Origin: Serratia symbiotica
Lineage (GTDB): Bacteria > Pseudomonadota > Gammaproteobacteria > Enterobacterales > Enterobacteriaceae
DNA: 64,000 nt
Assembly (NCBI GenBank): GCA_024160085.1
Contig: JAMDYG010000001.1
Coordinates: 620,001-684,000, forward strand
Direction: 5' to 3'
Shown: positions 8,818 through 17,277 of the stretch, one piece after another
How positions within the stretch are numbered: position 1 is the stretch's first letter
How the letters are laid out: each line of letters opens with the position of its first letter
The notes under the pieces: model-generated
What the model was told of the DNA's origin: nothing
Seen by the model: only the letters and a program-made list of their open reading frames with translations
The model's database searches: none
Position numbers and translations under genes: made by a program

Positions 8818-9671
8818 CGCTACTGCACCTTTTGCTTGATCCCTTCGTGTCTTTTGGTTTTATGCGTCGTGCGTTGATGGCCTGTTTGGCGCTGTCGCTT
8901 AGTGCGGCACCGTTGGGGATTTTTCTATTGCTGCGGCGTATGAGTCTGGTTGGTGATGCGCTCTCTCATGCGGTATTGCCTGGTGCGGCGATAGGCTATC
9001 TAATTTCCGGCATGTCGCTGGTGGCGATGGGGGTTGGTGGATTTATTGCTGGATTGGCCGTGGCGATGTTGTCCGGTTTGGTCAGCCGCCGCACGCAGTT
9101 AAAGGAAGATGCCAGCTTCGCCAGTTTTTACCTTGGCTCTCTGGCACTGGGAGCGACGCTGGTATCGTTGCGTGGTTCCAGCGTTGATCTGCTGCATGTG
9201 CTGTTTGGCTCGATTTTGGCGGTGGGAACTCATGCCATTTTGATGGTTGGTGCGATAGCCAGTCTTTCATTATTAGCGTTAGCGGTGCTATATCGTGCGT
9301 TAGTGATTGAGTCTTTTGATGTTACTTTTCTGCGGGTCAGTGCGCCGCGCTGGCTAGCGCTGATACATGGGTTGTTTCTGGCACTGGTAGTGATCAATCT
9401 AGTGGCGGGTTTTCAAATCTTCGGCACTTTGATGTCGGTGGGGTTGATGATGCTGCCCGCTGCCAGTGCGCGTTTCTGGGCACGTAATCTACCATATATG
9501 CTGGCGGTGGCGATGGGGATCGGTATGCTTTCCAGCCTGATTGGTCTGGAATGGTCGTATTACGCCTCGCTGCCTGCTGGCCCGGCGATCGTGCTGAGCG
9601 CTAGCATGATCTTTTTTGTTTCTATTTTATTTGGGACGTGCGGCGGGATCTACTCTTGCGCGCGCCGTTGA
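8814..9671 (+). CDS. Metal ABC transporter permease (ABC-3 family)
   Basis: A 285-residue, very hydrophobic protein with about eight membrane segments, beginning MTLLHLLLDPFVSFGFMRRAL. The family hallmark RRMSLVGDALSHAVLPG appears near residues 41-57, followed by the characteristic VLFGSILAV and MSVGLMMLPAASAR segments. It forms the membrane channel of the zinc/manganese importer with the overlapping upstream ATPase and the downstream binding protein. The ATG at 8814 lies inside the ATGA overlap with the ATPase gene; an earlier in-frame start exists but would extend into coding sequence without a ribosome site. Confidence 0.88.
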   Translation: MTLLHLLLDPFVSFGFMRRALMACLALSLSAAPLGIFLLLRRMSLVGDALSHAVLPGAAIGYLISGMSLVAMGVGGFIAGLAVAMLSGLVSRRTQLKEDASFASFYLGSLALGATLVSLRGSSVDLLHVLFGSILAVGTHAILMVGAIASLSLLALAVLYRALVIESFDVTFLRVSAPRWLALIHGLFLALVVINLVAGFQIFGTLMSVGLMMLPAASARFWARNLPYMLAVAMGIGMLSSLIGLEWSYYASLPAGPAIVLSASMIFFVSILFGTCGGIYSCARR

Positions 9672-9698
9672 GAAGTGCTATTTGCAGGAGGAAAAAGT

Positions 9699-10577
9699 AT
9701 GAAACGTTTACCTATATTGCTAGCAGTCGCTGTTCTGCTGTCCAGCCCATTGGCAATGGCGAAGACTGTCAATGCCGTTGCCAGCTTTTCTATCCTCAGT
9801 GATATCGTCAAGCATGTGGGGGGAGAGCACGTCAAAGTTAGCACGCTAGTAAGGCCAGGCGGCGATCCGCATAGCTTTGAACCTTCACCGCAGGACAGCA
9901 AGTTGTTGTCACAGGCTGACGTGGTGTTCGTCAGCGGCGTGGGGTTGGAAGGGTGGCTCGATCGTTTGGTTAGCGCTTCGGGTTATAAAGGACGGGTAAT
10001 CATCGCTTCACAGGGGACTGACACGCTGCAGATGAAAGAAAACGGTAAGAAAATTACCGATCCTCACGCCTGGAATAGTATGAAAAATGGCGTTCAGTAC
10101 GCTACTAATGTGATGAATGCGCTGATTGCTGCCGATCCGCAAGACGCCAACTATTTCCGCCAGCGAGGAACGGAGTGTATTCAGCAGTTACAAAAGCTGG
10201 ATCTGTGGGCTAAAACGCAGTTTGCTGCGGTGCCGCCAGAGAAACGTAAGGTGCTAACCAGCCACGATGCTTTTGGTTACTTTGGGCATGAGTATAGTGT
10301 CACCTTCCTTGCCCCGGTTGGTTTTTCTACCGAAGCTGAAGCCAGTGCCAGCGACGTAGCCAGCTTGATTAAGCAGATCAAGCGGGAAAAGGTTAGCGCC
10401 TATTTTATTGAGAACCAAACTGACTCGCGCCTGGTAAAGCAAATTGCGGTTGCCACTGGGGCCAAGGCGGGTAAGGAGTTATATCCAGAGGCATTGTCTA
10501 ACGCACATGGCCCAGCAGCGACCTATTTGCAGGCATTCAAACATAATGTCGATGTGTTGCTAGCTAGCATGAAGTAA
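9699..10577 (+). CDS. Metal ABC transporter solute-binding protein (ZnuA/TroA-like)
   Basis: A 292-residue periplasmic protein with a cleavable signal peptide (MKRLPILLAVAVLLSSPLAMA, cleavage before KTVNA). Metal-ligand histidines of the cluster-9 family are visible: His58 in GGDPHSFEP, His123 in DPHAWNS and His189 in SHDAFGYF. The fourth ligand region near LYPEALS carries Glu, where many relatives have Asp. A strong ribosome site AGGAGG at 9686-9691 precedes the start at 9699. It is the last gene of the three-gene operon and delivers zinc or manganese to the permease. It is followed directly by mobile-element debris. Confidence 0.88.
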   Translation: MKRLPILLAVAVLLSSPLAMAKTVNAVASFSILSDIVKHVGGEHVKVSTLVRPGGDPHSFEPSPQDSKLLSQADVVFVSGVGLEGWLDRLVSASGYKGRVIIASQGTDTLQMKENGKKITDPHAWNSMKNGVQYATNVMNALIAADPQDANYFRQRGTECIQQLQKLDLWAKTQFAAVPPEKRKVLTSHDAFGYFGHEYSVTFLAPVGFSTEAEASASDVASLIKQIKREKVSAYFIENQTDSRLVKQIAVATGAKAGKELYPEALSNAHGPAATYLQAFKHNVDVLLASMK

Positions 10578-10630
10578 TGATGATCAGTCTTGTTAATATA
10601 GCAAGGCGCTTTTTAGTGTTCAGCTTCTCC

Positions 10631-11106
10631 CTAGAGTAGGAGACGGGATTATTCCCGCCGTCCTCTCGTACTACTGTAGGTGTAGGCGCGGTTCCGTATA
10701 CGGCGGTTCATTGTTAACGCCGGAGTTCCCGTAGTACCCCCCTACCCGCTTTTAAGCCCCCTTTCTTCGGGAACGCAGGGTTCATGTGGCTTGCCCCTAA
10801 GTTCCACCACAGACCTCGTTAGCTTACCGCTGATATTCACACTCTTTCCTTTGTAAGTCTATTTCTCATTAGCATTTTGCTCAGGCATACGGCCTTTTCT
10901 TATTCCTCCATAATAGGCAGCGAACCTTGCGCCGTTAGGCCTTCAACCGCAAGACACTATTGTATGAGATCTTCAGCTTCCTTCAGGTCTTCTCTCACAC
11001 AGAGCATCCTTGTTGTTCGGCTGACACTTCCTTTTGCCGGGTGTGTAGAGGACTTTCATCTCCAAGTAACCCACTTGATCACTACAGTCATAGAGGTTGC
11101 GCTCAC
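10631..11106 (-). mobile_element. Group II intron remnant lacking its reverse transcriptase
   Basis: On the minus strand the segment starts GTGAGCGCAACC, a group II-like 5' end, and continues through domain I-like sequence with GGAGATGAAAGTCCTCTAC. It ends with domain V/VI-like sequence: CCGCCGTATACGGAACCG, then GAGAGGACGGCGGGAATAA, TCCCG and a terminal CCTACTCTAG. An intact element of this class would carry a reverse transcriptase frame of over 1 kb between these parts; here only about 250 bases separate them. Domain V is damaged: after the GAAC loop the 3' strand holds an insertion that breaks pairing. The 5' flank is an IS110 transposase fragment on the same strand. Confidence 0.65.
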
Positions 11107-11109
11107 GTG

Positions 11110-11638
11110 CAACGCGCCATGCACGGTGTACATAAAAATCCATGATCACTGCCATTTTTGCAACACTGATTTTTCCATTAGTCAAAAATCATCAGTGCAG
11201 CTCCAGCAGGAAACCGTGGATCGGGTTAGTGGTTTTTACTTTGTCTTTGATAAAAGATCCTCTGACCAGATTCGGTGCTCGCATCGCCTGCTGAACCTGA
11301 GTTCTTGGCTGGAAAAAATGCATTGACGGTAGGGGTGAGGCTTCACATATCGCCTCTGCATCAACAAAATCATTTTTATTGCTCTTAACAAATGGGCGCA
11401 CAAATTGCGGAGAGATAATTTTTGCTTTATGGCTGCTATCACTGATACGCCGCGCCATAAAGCGCGCACTAGCTCAAGCTTCCATAACAATACCCGAAGA
11501 CTAGTACGTCGCCAAAAACTGCTTTAGCTTTGTGCGCGTAAACTGCTTACGCAGAAGCGCTTTACCCGACTTATCTTGGCAATTAATGTGGAAAGAGTGT
11601 TTAGCGAGATCGATACCAATAAGAGCAACGTTTTCTAT
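11110..11638 (-). mobile_element. IS110-family transposase fragment
   Basis: Minus-strand reading gives the IS110 DEDD transposase N-terminal half: ENVALIGIDLAKHSFHINCQDKSGKA, a stop, GIVMEA, a stop, then SPQFVRPFVKSNKNDFVDAEAI and a region ending IHGFLLELH. The catalytic Asp of GIDLAKH and the DAEAI acidic cluster are present. The start codon is ATA (11636-11638), and at least three stops interrupt the frame. The C-terminal half is missing: a group II intron remnant begins at 11106 and no IS110 sequence follows on its other side. Confidence 0.8.
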
Positions 11639-11752
11639 GATGGCCTCTCCTGAAAGAAAAACACCCTGCCAGCGTATCGCTCAAGGGGTGTCGGTGACCA
11701 TCTTTAGCCCCATTGAACTGCTACCGGGCTTTACGACAGATGATATCTTGGA

Positions 11753-11893
11753 TTAATGTTTTTTCTTACGTCCTTGTATCGCTTTAAAACATGGGTTGCT
11801 TTTACAGATCACATAGATACGGCCATGACGGCGCACGACTTTACAATCTGGGTGGCGATTCTTCGCTGAGCGTAATGAACTCAAAACTTGAGT
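11753..11893 (-). pseudogene. rpmJ2: Zinc-free ribosomal protein L36 paralog (YkgO), start codon lost
   Basis: A 46-codon frame reads [44 protein letters not shown], the full length of YkgO/L36B. The codon where Met should stand is ACT, and no ATG, GTG or TTG is in frame upstream. The first possible initiator is the TTG at codon 4, about 15 bases from the AAGGA ribosome site. A conserved Arg is also changed to Cys in NPCFK. L36B replaces the zinc-binding L36 under zinc limitation. The preceding gene on the same strand is the L31 paralog ykgM, in the usual pair order. Loss of function is likely but not certain. Confidence 0.75.
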
Positions 11894-11908
11894 GTTATTC
11901 CTTGTTAC

Positions 11909-12166
11909 TTATTGCTGCTGATAAAGCAGCCAAAATGTTGCTGGAAGCGCGCCGTGCGAGCTGCCTTCTTTGGAAAATTCTTTCTGCTTACCAGTATAAT
12001 AGGGGTGCGAGGTGGAAGAGAAATCAATGGTGACATGCGGCCAGTTTTCGCCATTCAGCTCAATGGTACGATCAGTTTTGATGGTAGATCCCACTTTGAA
12101 ATAGGTATTGGCACTGAGATAGTGTAACACTACGATATAGTAGTCAGGATAGATGCCTGCTTTCAT
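11909..12166 (-). pseudogene. rpmE2: Zinc-free ribosomal protein L31 paralog (YkgM), C-terminal frameshift
   Basis: From Met at 12166 the frame reads [56 protein letters not shown], matching L31B and lacking the CxxC zinc motif of L31A. After KEFSKEGSS the frame is wrong: the expected tail [15 protein letters not shown] is found in another frame. The encoded protein therefore ends [15 protein letters not shown], with near-normal length but a scrambled final 18 or so residues. L31B is a Zur-repressed zinc-sparing substitute for L31. Partial function cannot be excluded. Confidence 0.75.
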
Positions 12167-12182
12167 GATGCACTCCATTGAC

Positions 12183-12206
12183 ATGTTATATTGCAATAAT
12201 AATTAC
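12183..12206 (-). promoter_or_regulatory. Possible eroded Zur box upstream of ykgM
   Basis: A complete half-site ATGTTATA is followed by a degraded second half (TGCAATAA matches about half of TATAACAT). It lies 17-40 bases upstream of the ykgM start, where Zur represses the pair in enterobacteria. One intact half-site is weak evidence by itself. Confidence 0.35.
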
Positions 12207-12273
12207 GTATCGCCTTGGCAGTAGGATCAAGGGAAAAATATATCTACAGGCTAATGGGAGTGTTTACATTAAG

Positions 12274-12331
12274 AACCTATCCCATTAGGCTATTTTATCT
12301 GCCATTTTGGCCATAGGCAGTGCTCGTCCTC
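12274..12331 (+). repeat. Dispersed repeat, truncated copy A
   Basis: CCTATCCCATTAGGCTATTT, then TATCTGCCATTTTGG and GGCAGTGCTCG, match the first 55 or so bases of the copies at 19697-19819 and 58157-58277. The match ends where a CCTCC-TAAC-GGAGG hairpin and a group II intron 3' end begin, so this copy appears truncated. Confidence 0.75.
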
Positions 12332-12347
12332 CTAACGGAGGAGTCTG

Positions 12348-12480
12348 AGTTGAGTAGGCCTGCCGGTTACCAGTACAGGCCCCTCCCCAGAACCGGACCT
12401 GCGGAACTGCCGCATCTAGCCCCCGACAAACCCGTGTCCCCACACATTTTCAGCGTGAATCGAACATTAATCGGGTTTTC
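12348..12480 (-). mobile_element. 3' end of a second group II intron (domains V-VI)
   Basis: On the minus strand, GATGCGGCAGTTCCGCAGG followed by TCCGGTTCT folds as a domain V-like hairpin (UGCGG pairs with CCGCA, a two-base bulge, then a lower stem with one mismatch). GGGCCTGTACTGGTAACCGG followed by CAGGCCTACTCAAC resembles domain VI and its 3' end. It differs in sequence from the intron at 10631-11106, so it is a different lineage. Nothing upstream resembles a reverse transcriptase. The extent towards 12480 is approximate. Confidence 0.5.
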
Positions 12481-12577
12481 CTGTCAATACCGATTGAAAT
12501 TGTGAGTCTTCCGCAATTTGGGTGGAAGAAAATTAATGAAACTTTTTAGTTAACAAGGATCTAAGCTATTTTAAGTT

Positions 12578-13997
12578 ATGGATACCGAGATACCCTCACT
12601 TAAGACACTTTTGCAGCTACCTTGTGGATGGCAATCCAGCCAGCAAATTACTGGCTCTTGGGATCACCCCCCCCCATCTCCGTGCCACGCGTAAAACAAC
12701 GCAATGCCCTGAATGTCTCAAGCGCAGCCGCTCTGTTCATGGTTGTCGACGACGACGGATACAGCATCTTCCATGCTCAGGTCAGACACTCTAGTTAATC
12801 TTTGCTGTCCGGCACTGGTACTGTCGTAACCAATCCTGTTCATGCAAAATCTGATGGATCGCTGGTTCCCTTTGCGACGCCACAGCAGCAGTCTTCGAAA
12901 TTACTGCAAAATATGCAGCATCAACTGGGATTAATTGCCGGCGGGGAAGCAGGGAGACTAGCTGCGGTAGCATCCGGGATGTAGATTAGCGCAGATACCC
13001 TATTGCGCAGGGTTATTCGGGCTCCAGAGCAGGCAGAGAACCGGACCTGGCATGTCGGGTATCGATGAGTGGGCATGGTACCCGGGGCCACAGGTACGGC
13101 AGGCTGAGATCGTTAACCTCGATACTCATCGTCCCCTAGTACTGCTGCCTGGTCGGGAGCAACGCACATTGGCAGCATGGTTCAAAAAATATCCGGAGAT
13201 ACTGGTCGTCTCACGTGATTGTGGCGGGAGCTATGCATTAGCTGCCCGCGATGGAGCACCGCAGGAAATACAGGTAGCCGAACGCTGGCACCTGCTGAAT
13301 AATATCGGTGATGCGCTGAAGCAAATGATGTACAGACACATGCCATTAATAAGGCTGGTTGCCACTGAGATTATCTCCCAAAAAACAAAACCCTGAAGCG
13401 TCTCTGCCTCTAGTCTCAACGCTACGTCTCCCTGAAAAAATTAAACAACAGCGGCGTTATCAGCGCTGGTCTGAGGTCGACGCTCTTCATAAAAAAGGTT
13501 GCGGGATCAGAGAAATATCACGTCTCACCCGGCTGTCCCGGGTGACGGTTCGTCGGTAGATACAGTTGAAAACCTTCCCTGAAATTTCAACGAAACCACC
13601 AAAACCCGGGCTTCTGGATCCGTGGCATGGATGGCTGGAAGAACAATGAATAAACGGTAACCATAATGCCCGGCAGCTATGGCAGGAGATGGTTGATGCT
13701 GGTTTTAGCGGGAGTGAAACGACAGTCAGGGATGCTGTGTCCAGGTGGCGTAAACAGATTAACGGGGTCCAATTGTCGCCCCAGGGCGGCTTCCCTCAGC
13801 ATCCCGGGTCAGTCGCTGGTTAATGCCCTGGCGAATGAGAGGCTGATGCAACAGCAGTACACTAAGCGATAAGCTGCAGATGGAGTAATGGTGTAGTCTA
13901 TGGCCATGTAAACCGACTAAAAATGCTGAAACTCCAGATGTATGGTCGGGCAGAGTTCGAGCTACTGAGACGACGTGTGATAAGTCCTCTGGCTTAA
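12578..13997 (+). mobile_element. ISL3-family transposase, decayed
   Basis: The start MDTEIPSLKTLLQLPCGWQS is followed by CPECLKRSRSVHGCRRRRIQ, a zinc-finger/HTH region in another frame. The DDE core is GIDEWAWYPG, DTHRPLVLLPGRE, VSRDCGGSYALAARDGAPQ and VAERWHLLNNIGDAL. A later helix-turn-helix segment reads WSEVDALHKKGCGIREISR, and the end is HVNRLKMLKLQMYGRAEF. A run of nine C at 12667-12675 sits at the first frame change. Stops and shifts occur throughout, so the element is inactive. It abuts an IS256 wreck on its right. Confidence 0.85.
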
Positions 13998-14049
13998 AAG
14001 GTTTCACTCAAGTTGAGGAAAACCTATTTTACATCGGTACTAATAAAAA

Positions 14050-15221
14050 GACATCAAAACTGAAGCCGACCTCAATAATATACTCAACTAGTTCGTTAAA
14101 ATGATCGTCTAGGCGGCGCTCGCTGCCGAGATGGAATATCACCTCGGCTATGCTAAAGAGCTACTGAGGGCAGCGGCACCGGTAACAGCCGCAGCCGCAA
14201 CGGCTTCTCCCTAAGACACTCACCTCACCGTATGGTGGGCTGGCCATCGAGACGCCCCGTGACCGCAACAGCGAGTTTGAGCCGGTTATTGTTCAGAAGG
14301 GGCAAATCCGGCTGACGGGCTTTGATGACCAGATTTTAGCTTTTTACGCGCAGGGAATGACCACGCGGGAAATCACCGGAACCTTTAAAAAACTTTATGA
14401 TGCCGACGTCTCCCCGACGCTGATATCGAAAGTCACCGATGCCATTATTGACCGGGCAACCGCCTGGCGTAGCAGACCGTTAGATAATCTCTATCCCATT
14501 GTTTATCTCGACTGTATTGTCATTAAGGTGCATCAGGATAAGCAGGTTATTAATAAATCGGTGTACATCGCACTGGGTGTCAATCTGGAAGGATAAAATA
14601 AATATCTAGGCCCGTGGATATCCGATGCCGAAGGTGCCAGAACTTGGTTATCGATACTGACGGAATTAAAAATTGTGGGCTGAACGATATCCTGATTGCC
14701 TGTGTTGATGGCCTCAAGGGCTTCTCAGACGCGGTCAATACAGTGTATCCGCAAACGAAGATCCAACTGTGCGCATTGTCCACATAGTGCGTAACTCATT
14801 GAAATACGTCAGTTGGAAAGACCAGAAGGCACTATGTGCCGAGATAAAGCTGATTTACCGTTCGGCAACGTAGGGAGATGCCCTGCGTGAGCTGGATGAT
14901 TTTGAGACTCAGTGGTCAGAAAAATACCCGAGCATAGCCCCAATCTGGCGGCGAAACTTGGTTGATTTATCGTCATTTTTTGCTTATCCAACAGAGATCC
15001 GCAAAGTAATTTATACGACGAATGCGATAGAGTCGCTAAACAGCGAGATCCGTAAATCGATAAAGAAACGTAAGATATTCTCGCACGATCAATTAGCGCT
15101 AAAGGTGATTTATCTTGCAATAAAGTCAGCGTCAGAGAAATGGAAAATACCGTTAGCTAACTGGAGACAAGCTTTAAACCATTTTATAATTGGGTACCCG
15201 GAGCGAATGGATGGGTACTGA
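14050..15221 (+). mobile_element. IS256-family transposase, decayed
   Basis: Fragments in order: DIKTEADLNNILN, a stop, AALAAEMEYHLGYAKE, NSEFEPVIVQKGQIRLTGFD, MTTREITGTFKKLYDADVSP, LDNLYPIVYLDCIVIKVHQD, VYIALGVNLEG, a stop, GARTWLSILTELKNCGLNDI and CVDGLKGF. The C-terminal frame (14958-15221) holds VIYTTNAIESLNSEIRKSIK and PLANWRQALNHFIIGYPERM. The first catalytic Asp (VYLDCI) and second (CVDGLKGF) are visible. Several stops and at least two frame changes inactivate it. It lies directly after ISL3 debris. Confidence 0.88.
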
Positions 15222-15352
15222 CAAACGGGTGTTTACACAAAATCTGGTACAGGCCAGGACGCTAGCATCTCCCTAAATAAATGCAAGGGAGTAATTATAC
15301 GCGTTTATTTAGTACCGACAGTGCCTGCTAAACGTTTGATAAACAAAGAAAT

Positions 15353-16039
15353 TTAAATTAAGAAATATCTTGCTAACAGGGCACCAGTGAAATTTTTTTT
15401 GAGATAGAAGCCACGTGGCAACGCCAAAATTGGCTGCCCATGTTCACCGATGGCCTCAGTTAACGCCTTGCTGTTGGCCGCCTTGGGGCGTAGCTGAAGT
15501 ACTGCGCCTTGATGGGCGGTGATGCATTCCACATTACCCAGAACAATTAGATCCATTAGTTCTTCCCAATCGCGGCGTAGCATCTCTTCCTCTGCGGCAT
15601 TTGGACTCCACAGCAGCGGCGAGCCGACACGCCGATGTGTCAGCGGGATTTGCCGCTCGCCTTCCACCGGTATCCACAGCACCCTAGCCATCTTATGACG
15701 AACATGGCTACTGGCCCAGGTGACACCGCTATTGCCAGTGAGTGGTGCCACGCAGACGAAGGTGGTTTCTAACGGTTTGCCAGCGGCGTCGATCGGAATG
15801 GTTTTCAGCTCGATGCCCAATTCAGGAAAATCTTGTTCAGGCTTGCTGCCAGCCATGGCACCGAGGAACCGCTCCAGCAGTATACCAACCCAGCCTTTAT
15901 CGCGCTTTAGGTCTTTAGGGATAGGCAGTTGTGCGTGTGTCGCCAGTTCACCCAGGCTGAACCCGACTAATGCCTGGGCGCGCTCGAACAGTTGTTGTTC
16001 ATTTTCCGGTGGAAGGAGTAATGGAGATAAAAACGCCAT
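15353..16039 (-). CDS. mutH: DNA mismatch repair endonuclease MutH
   Basis: A 228-residue protein aligned over its whole length with MutH. The catalytic triad is in place and at canonical numbering: Asp70 in EQDFPE, Glu77 and Lys79 in GIELKT. MutH nicks the unmethylated strand at hemimethylated GATC sites when activated by MutS and MutL, giving strand discrimination in mismatch repair. The frame is undamaged although an IS256 remnant ends about 130 bases beyond its stop. Its neighbour rppH is divergent, as in E. coli. Whether MutS, MutL and Dam survive cannot be seen here. Confidence 0.95.
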   Translation of the reverse strand: MAFLSPLLLPPENEQQLFERAQALVGFSLGELATHAQLPIPKDLKRDKGWVGILLERFLGAMAGSKPEQDFPELGIELKTIPIDAAGKPLETTFVCVAPLTGNSGVTWASSHVRHKMARVLWIPVEGERQIPLTHRRVGSPLLWSPNAAEEEMLRRDWEELMDLIVLGNVECITAHQGAVLQLRPKAANSKALTEAIGEHGQPILALPRGFYLKKNFTGALLARYFLI

Positions 16040-16743
16040 AAATCAAGCCTGTTGAGTTTGTTTGAAAAACATACTTTATCTACCTGCCGCCAGTAGCGGT
16101 TAGTTTAGTTTGGGGAAAATAGTGATGGTAGCATGATCTTACATGACTTTTTACCTTACCCTGAGTAATAAAGTCATTCCGCGTGCTACTTGTATGCAGT
16201 TGAAGCCACCGACAATAAACAGGATCTTACCCCCTCTTTATCCACAGATTTACGGGATAACTCAAACTTTTGTTAATCACTGGTTAGATTTACAGCCTTG
16301 ACGCCGGCAATCTTTTACGAATTTATTCTATTTGTAGGTTACTTCCCCGGATAATCTCTGGATAAAAATAACACTGGTGGATCTTTCGCCAAAGCAGGTT
16401 CTTAACTCTGTAAAGATCACATTTCTAACCTATTCATTGCCGCCGTGATCGCATTATCTTTTTGTATTATAAATATTAATATTAAACTAATTTTGGTAGT
16501 GCTTTTATGCCTGTAAGAGTTTTACCGACTTTTCCCTTGAGTTTTCACATACCTATCCACAGAAAAAGTGAATAAATTGGCCGAAAACGCGCAGTCGTGT
16601 TTATAACTTTGCCATTATCTGTGAATTACATCCCTGTTATTCAGTATAGTGTGCTGCAAAGCAGTGGTTTACCACCCGTAGCGTGTGTGAAACAATTAGG
16701 GCATCTATTGAGTATGCGAATTTAAGCTTATCGAGGTAGTCCG
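16040..16743. other. Long mutH-rppH intergenic region
   Basis: About 700 bases between divergent genes. I find no coding frame. It contains one perfect DnaA-box sequence TTATCCACA (16238-16246) and a near match CTATCCACA (16553-16561), plus several AT-rich tracts and TATAAAT-like elements. Promoters for both genes must lie here. Two DnaA-like sites in 700 bases is weak evidence for any role. Confidence 0.4.
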
Positions 16744-17235
16744 GTGATCGATGATGATGGCTACCGCCCGAATGTTGGTATCGTAATCTGTAATCATCAG
16801 GGGCAGGTTCTATGGGCCCGCCGTTACGGTCAGCACTCCTGGCAGTTTCCCCAAGGTGGGATTAACCATGGGGAAACTGCGGAACAGGCGATGTACCGTG
16901 AGCTGTTCGAAGAAGTGGGTCTGAGCAAAAAGGATGTACGTATCCTGGCTTCAACCCGCAACTGGTTGCGCTATAAATTACCAAAACGTTTGGTGCGTTG
17001 GGACACAAAGCCGGTATGTATCGGCCAAAAACAGAAATGGTTTTTGTTGCAGTTGATGTGCAACGACGCTGATATCAATATGCAACGTAGCAGCACGCCG
17101 GAGTTCGATGGTTGGCGCTGGGTAAGCTTTTGGTATCCGGTGCGCCAGGTGGTGTCGTTTAAACGGGATGTTTACCGCTGGGTGATGAAAGAATTCGCCG
17201 CGACTGTGATGCCAGTACCGGCAACGCAACAGTAG
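16744..17235 (+). CDS. rppH: RNA pyrophosphohydrolase RppH
   Basis: A 163-residue Nudix hydrolase starting at GTG, with [17 protein letters not shown] as in relatives. The Nudix box [20 protein letters not shown] (residues 38-57, continuing VGL) has all three catalytic glutamates. RppH removes pyrophosphate from 5'-triphosphorylated mRNA and triggers RNase E-dependent decay. The body is highly conserved ([34 protein letters not shown]). The protein ends about 13 residues earlier than E. coli RppH and lacks the basic C-terminal tail, which is variable in the family. It sits upstream of the ptsP remnant, its usual operon partner. Confidence 0.93.
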   Translation: MIDDDGYRPNVGIVICNHQGQVLWARRYGQHSWQFPQGGINHGETAEQAMYRELFEEVGLSKKDVRILASTRNWLRYKLPKRLVRWDTKPVCIGQKQKWFLLQLMCNDADINMQRSSTPEFDGWRWVSFWYPVRQVVSFKRDVYRWVMKEFAATVMPVPATQQ

Positions 17236-17277
17236 ATTCCCGCTTACAGCCGAAAGAGAGGTTAAGTTAAGCAGATT

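Noticed and set aside
12320-12505. A 61-codon plus-strand frame near the second intron fragment
   Set aside because: It is antisense to the domain V-VI sequence and resembles no protein.
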